DNA of 8,368 nucleotides, taken from assembly GCA_040757355.1 (NCBI GenBank), contig JBFLWY010000076.1, positions 1-8,368 on the forward strand, given 5' to 3'. A program made the position numbers and the translations under genes. Each line of letters opens with the position of its first letter. The first letter of the stretch is position 1. The notes under the pieces are model-generated. The model made no database searches. It was not told the DNA's origin and was given only the letters and a program-made list of their open reading frames with translations. The stretch comes from DTYU01 sp040757355. Lineage in GTDB: Bacteria > Bacillota > Desulfotomaculia > Desulfotomaculales > Ammonificaceae. Positions 1 to 6,254 of the stretch are shown piece after piece.

Positions 1-2
1 AG

Positions 3-122
3 TTCTTACAGGAGCACCTGCAATTGGCAGAAGCGGAGATCCGCAAGCTGCTCGACTACCTGATCAGCGGTCTGCCTTCATTTTTCAAGGAACGGCTCGC
101 TGTTTGTTACTGCGAAAGTTGA
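3..122 (+). CDS. C-terminal fragment of an unidentified protein
   Basis: The third frame is open from the left edge to a TGA at 120-122 and gives 39 residues. The fragment is helical in character, with QLAEAEIRKLLDYL in the middle, and ends in a short Cys-containing tail (VCYCES). The alternating acidic, basic and leucine residues and the higher G+C than the DNA to its right make this the likeliest frame. I do not recognise the family. A coiled-coil tail of a recombinase or transposase is possible but nothing here proves it. The start lies outside the window. Confidence 0.35.
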   Translation, partial: FLQEHLQLAEAEIRKLLDYLISGLPSFFKERLAVCYCES

Positions 123-166
123 GTTTAATTCTAATTCAGCTTTTTAACACCTATTTGAGTTTAATT
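119..166 (+). repeat. 12-bp direct repeat at the edge of the AT-rich patch
   Basis: TTGAGTTTAATT occurs at 119-130 and again at 155-166. The first copy overlaps the stop codon of the upstream CDS. The repeat sits where base composition changes from G+C-rich to AT-rich, so it could mark an insertion boundary, or be a chance AT-rich repeat. Confidence 0.4.
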
Positions 167-228
167 ATCTTCGGTATGCTATTGGGATTTTTCTTTTACA
201 AATTCAAAGTAATTGAGGAGTGAACCCT

Positions 229-693
229 ATGTCAAATAATATTAATTCAATTGCTTATTGCGGACTATATTGTGCTGAATGTCTAAACTACAAAGGGAAA
301 GTGGCTGATTTAGCCAGGGATTTACGTAAAGAATTGCGTGATTATCGATTTGAGAAAACAGCGGAATTATTGTCATCTTTTTCTTTTTTCAAAATATTTA
401 AAAAATATAATGATTGTTATGAAGTGCTTGGCAGTATGGTCAAACTTAGATGTAAAAACGGCTGTAGAAATGGCGGTGGAAATCCCAGTTGTAAAATCAG
501 ACTATGCTGCAAAAAGAAGGAAATAAAGGGATGTTGGGAATGTTCAGAATTTGAGAATTGTAAGAAGTTAGATTTTTTAAAAACAAATCATGGATGTGCC
601 CATGTAAAAAATTTGCAAATAATTTCAAAGAAAGGTATCGATGAATTTCTCACTGGAAAGAAACATTGGTACTTAAAAGAAAAGGAATCATAA
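229..693 (+). CDS. DUF3795-family cysteine-rich protein
   Basis: This is a 154-residue small cytoplasmic protein with many cysteines. The N-terminus carries the DUF3795 signature IAYCGLYCAEC (Cys11, Cys15, Cys18). The C-terminal half adds further Cys pairs in NGCRNGGGNPSCKIRLCC, GCWECSEFENC and the segment ending HGCAHVKNL. The cysteine clusters suggest metal binding; no biochemical role is established that I know of. I chose ATG 229 because GAGGAG at 215-220 lies 8 bases upstream; a GTG at 220 in the same frame would overlap that site. The gene is AT-rich (about one third G+C in 241-300), unlike the G+C-rich protease gene further right, which suggests recent acquisition. It stands alone and is followed 17 bases later by an attC-like inverted repeat, an arrangement like an integron gene cassette. 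No membrane segment or signal peptide is visible. Confidence 0.85.
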   Translation: MSNNINSIAYCGLYCAECLNYKGKVADLARDLRKELRDYRFEKTAELLSSFSFFKIFKKYNDCYEVLGSMVKLRCKNGCRNGGGNPSCKIRLCCKKKEIKGCWECSEFENCKKLDFLKTNHGCAHVKNLQIISKKGIDEFLTGKKHWYLKEKES

Positions 694-710
694 AGATTGG
701 TGCGGAACTG

Positions 711-824
711 CGTACAACAGCGCATATATGCTCCGCTCCCGTTGGTCGCTCCGGGCTTCGCCACATTTTCACCTCCGCTATCGCTACGGTGAAAACGTCA
801 TATATACGCGTACGTTATATGACA
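711..824 (+). repeat. attC-like imperfect inverted repeat after the DUF3795 gene
   Basis: Arms CGCATATATG (721-730) and CATATATACG (799-808) are complementary at 9 of 10 positions. Outside them lie GTACAAC (712-718) and GTTATAT (814-820), which are in the place and close to the form of the RYYYAAC and GTTRRRY boxes of an integron attC site. Spacers between outer and inner boxes are unequal (2 and 5 bases), as attC spacers are, although the usual lengths are nearer 5 and 6. A second hairpin, TTTTCACC (766-773) with GGTGAAAA (788-795), lies inside. The element starts just after a lone small ORF, as in a gene cassette. A MITE or another folded repeat is the alternative. No integrase gene is in the window. 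Confidence 0.45.
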
Positions 825-918
825 TTTCCCATTGGGGCATACAAACTAGCAGGTTTTAAGGGATAGATTATCGAAAGAGTATTATTTTGTAGTGAAAAGC
901 ATAGGTGGTGATTTCTTT

Positions 919-1165
919 TTGAATAATGATGTTATTTTTTCTACGACAGAATTTCAACGAAGGCATTATTCAATTATTAATCACCATAGTTACAGCAAAT
1001 TTGATACGTCAATGGAAGAATTTATAGATTTCTTTGATGGTCTGGATTCTTTGATAAGCGGAAGAAATCTTGGAAGAAAGGTTTGGTTTTCAGCGAGAAG
1101 GACGGTATTGGTACAACGAAGAGTTGGATAATGAAGCGTCCATCTGGGTTTTATCAGCGATTTAG
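919..1165 (+). pseudogene. Small unknown ORF with an apparent one-base frameshift
   Basis: The frame starting at TTG 919 runs to about 1057. The continuation in the next frame, from about 1058, reads EEILEERFGFQREGRYWYN and ends at TAG 1163-1165. That second frame looks more protein-like than the basic tail of the uninterrupted frame, which ends at 1131. Deleting one A in GATAAGCG (around 1053-1060) joins both into an 81-residue acidic protein rich in aromatic residues. TTG 919 follows AGGTGG (902-907) by 11 bases; GTG 892 is an alternative start. I do not recognise the family. It may be a decayed gene, a sequencing error or two unrelated frames. It shares the AT-rich composition of the DUF3795 gene. 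Confidence 0.4.
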
Positions 1166-1184
1166 CCGGTGTATCCGCAACTTT

Positions 1185-1204
1185 GCCCGGCAAGATCGGG
1201 CTTT
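1185..1204 (+). terminator. Weak hairpin between convergent genes
   Basis: GCCCG (1185-1189) pairs with CGGGC (1197-1201) around a 7-base loop and is followed by TTT. It lies between the converging small ORF (end 1165) and the sensor gene (end 1250), where a terminator is expected. The stem is short and the U tract poor. Confidence 0.3.
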
Positions 1205-1249
1205 CATAAAACCTAAGGCGCAGATGAAGCTTTACCCCGGCTTTTTCTC

Positions 1250-4200
1250 CTAATATCTCATTTGTTTACAACTTGACAAAAGCATTCCATGATTGTGCAA
1301 CACTAATGACTTAATAATAGCTTTTTGTACCTCTAAAAACTTGTCCACTATTTGCGGATCAAACTGGGTTCCGGCGTACCTTTTCAGTTCGGCTACGGCT
1401 TCATCATGACTCATTGCCCTCCGGTAGGGACGGTCGCTGGTCATGGCTTCATAAGCATCGGCAACAGCTAAAATACGGCACTCAAGAGGAATCTCTTCTC
1501 CTTTGAGGCCGAGGGGGTAGCCTTGGCCGTTCCACCACTCGTGGTGCTTCAAAATCCAGTCAGCGATGGGGAGAAGATCTGGGGAGGATTGAGCAATGCG
1601 ATAACCGATCTCACAATGCCGATGCATTTCACTGGTTTCCTCGGGGGTAAGCGGACCCGGCTTAAAGAGGATACTGTCCGGTATACCCACTTTGCCGATA
1701 TCATGAAACTGAGCCAGAAGGCGCAGGTCGGCCATTTTCCGCTCTGGGAGGCCAAAGGCTCTAGCCAAATTTATGACCAGATCTTTTAAACGTTCCGCAT
1801 GACCATCGGTGATGAAATCTCTGGCCTCCAGCGCTTTCTTGAGGGTCTGCACGATAGCGCTGCGAGAACTCTCGTTATGATGTAGTTTTTGCCTGTACAT
1901 TGCATTATCGGCTTCTTTGAACAGTTCGTCCATACTTCTTGAGGGGTCGGTCCTTATGGCAAAGCCGATAGATGTATTCAAGGCAAGCTTAGGATTTGCC
2001 ACGTTGTACCTGGCAACGGAGTCTCTAATCCTGGAGCAAGCGTCTTCAACCCTTGTCTTGTTATTGTTGGGGAGCAGAATGGCAAATTCGTCGCCCCCGA
2101 CCCGGGCTATTACAATGCCTGGGCGGAAAGATTCCTTTAAAACATTGGCGGCTGCCACAAGCAGGGAGTCTCCGGCATCGTGCCCCAGGGTATCATTGAC
2201 CAGTTTAAGGCCGTCCACGTCGCATATAATTATGCTAACTGCAGAGTCCGGTCTATTTTCAAAACGGCTCATCTCCTTCTCAAAGTAGGTGCGGTTATAA
2301 AGTCCGGTGAGGGGATCATGGAAGCTGAGGTANNNNNNNNNNNNNNNNNNNNNNNNNNNNNNNNNNNNNNNNNNNNNNNNNNNNNNNNNNNNNNNNNNNN
2401 NNNNNNNNNNNNNNNNNNNNNNNNNNNNNNNNTAAGGCCGTCCACGTCGCATATAATTATGCTAACTGCAGAGTCCGGTCTATTTTCAAAACGGCTCATC
2501 TCCTTCTCAAAGTAGGTGCGGTTATAAAGTCCGGTGAGGGGATCATGGAAGCTGAGGTACTCCAGCTGCTCCTCCGCGCGTTTACGCTCGGTGATGTCTA
2601 ATAAGGAAGCCACGCTCTTTTTTGTCCCCGGAAGCATAGCAACGGTTACAATCACATCTTTAATATTGCCCTGCCTGTCCATGAACTGACCCTCATAGCA
2701 CCTTGGCGTTGCTTGGGGGTTGCTTCTGGGCAGATAGTGAGACTCTTTCATTTTTTCCAAGTTCTCTTTTGCAACGAACTCTGTCCAGCTTTTCTTGCCT
2801 TCCACTTCCTCTTTTGAGTAACCCAAAAGCCTTTCAAATTCGGCATTAACCAGGGATATCACCGTATCTTTCTCAATAATAACGGTAGCGGTTCCGGTAT
2901 TTTCAAAAATGGTCCGGTAGCTGTCCTCCGATTCTCGCAGTGCCTCTTCCATTCGCTGGCGATCAAAAGCATTCCCGATAATTTCTGAAAACAAGCGTAG
3001 GAGCGTCAAGGCATCATTGCTCCACATACCGGTTTCCCTGATATTGTCAAATCCGATAAACCCGTATAGTTTCCCTTTTACATACAAAGGCAACACCAGC
3101 AATGATTTGATATCCTGACTTTCCAAAATTTCTTTTTCGGCGTTTGCTTCAGGGGGCATTTTAGAAACATCTTGTATATGAATAACTTCCCCTCTGCTCA
3201 ACTTTGCCATCCACCACGGGACTGTATCGGAAGAGAGGTTTTGAAGGTTGCCTATTTGTGGACTCACACTTTCGGCGCACCATTCATGAGTATTGTCCAT
3301 CTTTGCACCGTCCTGACGGAAGCAAAACAGGTAGGCACGGCTGGCCCTGCTCAGCTTGCCCATATCGGCAAGGGAAGCGTTAATGGCATCGTCTAAATCA
3401 TAAACTCCGACAAACCGGGACGAAATGCGCTTAACGGTTTTCTCAAATTCCAACCTGCTTCTTACAGCTTTTTCTGCCGTCTTAAGCCCGGTAATGTCTA
3501 CCGCAAATTCAAAGCGAACATCACGGCCGTCCGTCCACTTTATGACCTTATCCACTAACATAAAATCCTTGTTCAAGAGCGGGTTATGGTACTCCCATTG
3601 ATAAGGCTTGCCCTTTTCTTTTAAGATTATTTCGTTGGTACAAAATTCACACGGAGATTCCCTTCCCTGAAACTCCCTGTAGCAAGTACCCCCGACCGGA
3701 TCCTTTTGAAACAAATTCCGGGTAGTTTGGTTCACGTATAATATTTCATATGTTTTTGGGTCAGCGACATAAACTATTTCACTTATGCCGTCCAGAAGGT
3801 TGTCTAATACTAACTGAATATCGCAACTCACCTGAAGCTCCTCTTTCAAATCACACGTGTTTATCGCTTCCCCGATTAGAGGGGTAATTGACTCGATAAA
3901 TTCCACGACCTGCACAGGTACTTTTCCTTTGTGTTCATCCGCAAGATAAATCGCGCCGATTGTTTTACCCTTGTGCATAATCGGCACAATCGCTATGCTT
4001 GCGTAACCAGACTGAACACATACCCCTCGAAACCTTGCCCGCTGTTCTTCTGAGAGCTCACTGAAGTACTTAATAGCGTTATTGCTAAAGAAGGAACCGC
4101 CTTGAGTCATAACGGGAGCGTCCTGTGGCTCTTGATTTCCAGCAATGACGCGTATACATGCGCATTTATCGCTTTTTACCGAGAGCCAATTCTCTGATTC

Positions 4201-4404
4201 CCAAAACTCCTCGCTGAAACCAACATATGATTCATAAGGAATATAGCCCTCTTCAGTTAAAAATCTTATGCCTACACAACGACAACCGCACCAATCTTGA
4301 ATGCATTTAACCACAATATCGAGATATTCTTGTTTTGAATATTTCTTTGTAAACAGCTTCAGGAGAGTTTTTACGGCTTTCATTTCATTCTTTTGCTCAA
4401 TCAT
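1250..4404 (-). CDS. GAF-PAS-GAF-PAS-GGDEF-HD-GYP c-di-GMP sensor enzyme (split by assembly gap)
   Basis: Removing the 100 N and one copy of the flanking 127-bp duplicate (227 bases) leaves 2928 bases, one frame of 975 codons plus TAG. Domains in order: Cys-rich GAF (about 30-185; Cys39, 41, 43, 81, 83), PAS with a PCEFC motif (about 198-315), GAF (about 330-485), PAS (about 492-610), GGDEF (about 615-770) and HD-GYP (about 780-965). GGDEF is intact at 694-698, so cyclase activity is possible. The inhibitory RxxD site reads RPGI (685-688), so product inhibition is probably lost. HD-GYP residues are present: HDIGK at 825-829, HHE, and GYP at 886-888, which predicts c-di-GMP hydrolysis. No transmembrane segment is seen, so it is likely cytoplasmic. 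ATG 4404 follows GGTGAG (4413-4418) by 8 bases. A c-di-GMP-I-like riboswitch lies in the leader. Which activity dominates cannot be told from sequence. Confidence 0.9.
2206..2332. repeat. Left copy of a 127-bp identical contig-end overlap
   Basis: This segment is identical base for base to 2433-2559 on the other side of the N run. Both encode the same part of the GGDEF domain. It is best read as the shared end of two contigs that were scaffolded without being merged, not as a biological duplication. Confidence 0.93.
2333..2432. other. Assembly gap of 100 N
   Basis: Exactly 100 N, the usual placeholder for a gap of unknown size. Because the flanks overlap by 127 identical bases, the gap is probably false. 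As written it breaks the reading frame of the c-di-GMP enzyme, since 227 extra bases is not a multiple of three. Confidence 0.97.
2433..2559. repeat. Right copy of the 127-bp contig-end overlap
   Basis: Identical to 2206-2332. The copy begins directly at the gap edge, and the left copy ends directly at the other edge, which is the pattern of two contigs ending in the same k-mer-length stretch. Confidence 0.93.
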
Positions 4405-4537
4405 TGCATGAGCTCACCACGGCACTATGTCATTTTTATCCTTTTTGGTACGTCCTGATATATAGTTTGTGAAATACACTGTCCCAAGTTTGACCTGGTA
4501 AGTTACTGGAAACCTATGGGATCGCTTCCTTGCGCAG

Positions 4538-4683
4538 CCGGTATAAACCGGGTGGTCCCTTTCGGGTTGGACGAACGAAAGGTCCGGCAAAGAGAGTATT
4601 CGAAATTGTGCACCCTGCTGAGGGGACCTTTAGCCGCATGGGCTCACTGCCTACGGCGGCAACTGCCCCATGTTAGTTCCCCT
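4538..4683. other. G+C-rich block with multiple competing hairpins, possible structured RNA
   Basis: Pairings seen: CCGGT/ACCGG (4538-4542 with 4547-4551); CCTTTCG/CGAAAGG (4558-4564 with 4576-4582); AAAGGTCC/GGACCTTT (4578-4585 with 4624-4631); AGGGGA/TCCCCT (4621-4626 with 4678-4683); inside the last, CATGGG/CCCATG (4637-4642 with 4667-4672) capped by TGCC/GGCA (4648-4651 with 4658-4661). The third pairing excludes the second and the fourth, so two alternative folds exist. Read on the minus strand it lies in the leader of the c-di-GMP enzyme. Read on the plus strand, a 5' hairpin, two large loops and then AAAGGAG (about 4711-4717) loosely recall the bridge-RNA end of an IS110 element, but no transposase follows. 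The 64-codon plus frame through it (4516-4710) does not look like protein. Confidence 0.45.
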
Positions 4684-4733
4684 ACAAATAAGGCTGGCCG
4701 TCTTGCATAGAAAGGAGCTGGCTTTCGGGCTGT

Positions 4734-4760
4734 CAATAAATTGACTTTAAAACAGTCAAT
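4734..4760 (-). terminator. Terminator-like hairpin behind the riboswitch-like element
   Basis: ATTGACT (4740-4746) and AGTCAAT (4754-4760) form a perfect 7-bp stem with a 7-base loop. Reading the minus strand, the stem is followed by TTATTG, a short U-rich stretch. It begins about 20 bases after the riboswitch-like fold, the right place for an expression platform. The AT-rich stem is weak. Confidence 0.4.
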
Positions 4761-4781
4761 GCTTTACGAGGCGGCATATCC

Positions 4782-4861
4782 CTAAGTGCTTGCAGCTTGG
4801 CGATCATAATAGTATCCCCTTAGAGCCATAGCTTTGCCTTATATGAGGGTTTGCTCTCAGA
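4782..4861 (-). ncRNA. Cyclic di-GMP-I (GEMM)-like riboswitch
   Basis: The minus strand carries GAGAGCAAACC, then GCAAAGCTATGGCTCTAAGG, then ATGATCGCCAAGCTGC, in the order of the conserved blocks of the GEMM motif (GCAAACC, GCAAAGC..GG.CTA, AUGA..GCC.GG.UGC). A closing helix CTGAG (4856-4860) with CTTAG (4782-4786) and an inner helix AGC..GGC with GCC..GCU are both possible. The hairpin between the two A-rich blocks is short (about 3 bp) and lacks the usual GAAA tetraloop, so this is a variant or a decayed copy. Known GEMM RNAs bind c-di-GMP, and some cGAMP. The next gene on this strand, about 380 bases downstream, is the GGDEF/HD-GYP enzyme. The identification is from memory of the motif, not from a covariance search. 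Confidence 0.55.
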
Positions 4862-5139
4862 CCTTTTTCGCTCTTAATGGTGTTTTTTCATAATTTTTCG
4901 CTATAAAAAAAAATAATCCTGCACTAACAAAATACTTGTCCCTTAATTCTGTTAACATTTTTCGACTATATCCTCAGATATCTCTTTTAAGTTAATACTC
5001 ATAAATTGCCGAGGTTTAATGAAAAAATGCTGTTGCATGACGATTGGTTCTTCGTTATTTTAAACCTAAAAATTCCGCTGTTACTGTGACACCCGGCTTC
5101 TGGGCAGTATTGAAACTAATAGGGATCTAGAACATGTGG
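4862..5139. other. AT-rich intergenic stretch, no gene seen
   Basis: This stretch lies between the riboswitch-like element and the Hsp20 terminator. It contains a run of nine A (about 4905-4913) and an 8-bp inverted repeat AGGTTTAA/TTAAACCT (5012-5019 with 5060-5067). The promoter for the c-di-GMP enzyme should be here on the minus strand, but I find no -35/-10 pair good enough to name. No convincing ORF is present. Confidence 0.5.
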
Positions 5140-5166
5140 AGAAGGGGGATTCGTCATCCCCCTTCT
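5140..5166 (-). terminator. Strong hairpin downstream of the repeat-bearing hsp20
   Basis: AGAAGGGGGAT (5140-5150) and ATCCCCCTTCT (5156-5166) form a perfect 11-bp stem with a 5-base loop, 22 bases past the hsp20 stop. No U tract follows on either strand, so it may be an atypical terminator or a 3' end stabiliser. Confidence 0.7.
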
Positions 5167-5188
5167 TGGTATCGTTTAAACGCTTGCC

Positions 5189-6025
5189 TTACTGTGCTAC
5201 GTTGATCTTTACGCGCCGGCGGGTTGCAACGTCCGCCTTGGGTGCACGGATCTCGAGGATGCCGTTGGCGTAGGTGGCTTCCACCTGTTCCGCCTTAATG
5301 CTCGCCGGTAGCGCTATGGTCCGGAACAGGCTGGTCGCCTGGCCGCCGGCAAAGGCAGTTGCCGAGATAGAGAGTGAATCGTCGGTCACCGTAAGATTGA
5401 GGTCGTTCAGGCTGACGTTGGGAAGCTCTGCAGCAACAACCACGTCGCTGTTGGTCTCGTGAAGGTCCACCCTCATTTGGGCCAGCCCGGCCGAGGACTG
5501 AATGGTTGCGCCGCCGAGGCCCATAAACTGGCCGCTGATAAACGGATTAATGTATCCCTGGATCGCAGGGTTGATGAACGGTTGGTTCCATGCCGTTGCG
5601 AGCGGGTGGCTCCATGCGGCCGTCATCGGGTTGCTCCAAGCCGCCGTCACCGGGTTGCTCCAAGCCGCCGTCACCGGGTTGCTCCAGGCGGTTGCTGCCG
5701 GATTATTCCAAATGGCCGCCATGGGGTTCATTGCTGACGACAGTATCCCGGTGCCTGCCGCCGGGTTTGCCCACGCTGCACTCATCATGGCGGGGTTGGC
5801 CCAAGCACTGGCGCCGCTCAACAAGGCCGGATTATACGCCATACTGAACGCCGGGTTTATCAGGGGATTCAAGTTTATCCCCTGGCTCAGTGCCGGATTG
5901 AAGGCGTATACCACGGTGTTGCCCTGGGGACTCGGCCTTAACGCGACGGGGAACGCACTTGCGGCGGACCGGAATCCCTGGGCTAAGGCTACAGACTGGT
6001 TGGGATTAAGCGACTGGATGTACAA
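5189..6025 (-). CDS. Hsp20/alpha-crystallin protein with Asn-Pro/Trp repeat N-terminus
   Basis: Small heat-shock protein of 278 residues, almost twice the usual bacterial length. Residues 184-278 are the alpha-crystallin domain: VDLHETNSDVVVAAELPNV, then SLSISA, FRTIALP, YANGILEIRAPK (the conserved G-I-L motif) and a C-terminal INV that may serve as the IxI/V tail. The segment between SISA and FRTIALP is short (TAFAGGQATSL), so the dimerising beta-6 loop of bacterial Hsp20s seems reduced. Residues 1-183 are low complexity, rich in Asn-Pro, Trp and Ala, with tandem copies of AAWSNPVT. Such proteins hold unfolded clients without ATP; what the repeat does is unknown. The start is TTG 6025, set by AAGGAGG (6034-6040) 8 bases upstream. 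It is divergent from the protease gene. No signal peptide is evident. The Hsp20 assignment is firm; the N-terminus is unfamiliar. Confidence 0.88.
   Translation of the reverse strand: MYIQSLNPNQSVALAQGFRSAASAFPVALRPSPQGNTVVYAFNPALSQGINLNPLINPAFSMAYNPALLSGASAWANPAMMSAAWANPAAGTGILSSAMNPMAAIWNNPAATAWSNPVTAAWSNPVTAAWSNPMTAAWSHPLATAWNQPFINPAIQGYINPFISGQFMGLGGATIQSSAGLAQMRVDLHETNSDVVVAAELPNVSLNDLNLTVTDDSLSISATAFAGGQATSLFRTIALPASIKAEQVEATYANGILEIRAPKADVATRRRVKINVAQ
5604..5699 (-). repeat. Tandem 24-bp repeat in hsp20, four units
   Basis: Units lie at 5604-5627, 5628-5651, 5652-5675 and 5676-5699. The second and third are identical and the outer two diverged. Each codes for eight residues of the AAWSNPVT type. 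More diverged copies of the same Asn-Pro period continue on both sides at protein level. Confidence 0.9.
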
Positions 6026-6033
6026 GGAATCAA

Positions 6034-6040
6034 CCTCCTT
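6034..6040 (-). promoter_or_regulatory. Ribosome binding site that fixes a TTG start
   Basis: AAGGAGG on the minus strand, 8 bases before TTG 6025. No ATG lies near, so this site decides the start of the repeat-bearing hsp20. Confidence 0.8.
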
Positions 6041-6254
6041 ATTGATTTTTTTATGAGGATACCGAGATTATTTTTTTACCCGCCTGAACCTTTTATGCGC
6101 CTGAAATTCTCCTATTATGTTTAAAAATACGGCTTGTTTACTACGCACTTTTATGGTGGATACTAAGACATAAAGTAAACCTAGATCCAAAGTCAATAAC
6201 AGTATTTTTTTCAAATCTATAGGGGATTCCAGAAGTCAAAGGTCTGGGAGGGCT

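Noticed and set aside
666..866. 66-codon plus-strand frame overlapping the DUF3795 end
   Set aside because: It covers the attC-like inverted repeat; no start signal and no protein-like composition.
4516..4710. 64-codon plus-strand frame
   Set aside because: It crosses the densely paired G+C-rich block, has no ribosome binding site and its translation resembles no protein; RNA structure explains the stretch better.
4711..4740. AGCCCGAAAGCCAG (minus strand) as a cobalamin riboswitch box
   Set aside because: It resembles the B12 box by eye, but the rest of the box and all upstream conserved parts of a cobalamin riboswitch are missing.
5012..5067. AGGTTTAA/TTAAACCT inverted repeat
   Set aside because: Eight AT-rich bases 40 bases apart are expected by chance in such DNA.
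5604..5699. Short tandem repeats as a possible CRISPR array
   Set aside because: Units are contiguous 24-bp codon repeats without spacers, inside a coding frame.
5459..6056. Long plus-strand frames opposite the repeat-bearing hsp20
   Set aside because: They are antisense shadows of the repeat and of biased codons; the minus frame carries the Hsp20 domain and a strong ribosome binding site.
6191..6196. TTGACT (minus strand) as -35 box of the repeat-bearing hsp20
   Set aside because: The sequence 17-18 bases downstream (TTATGT or TATGTC) is a poor -10 box, so I do not call a promoter.
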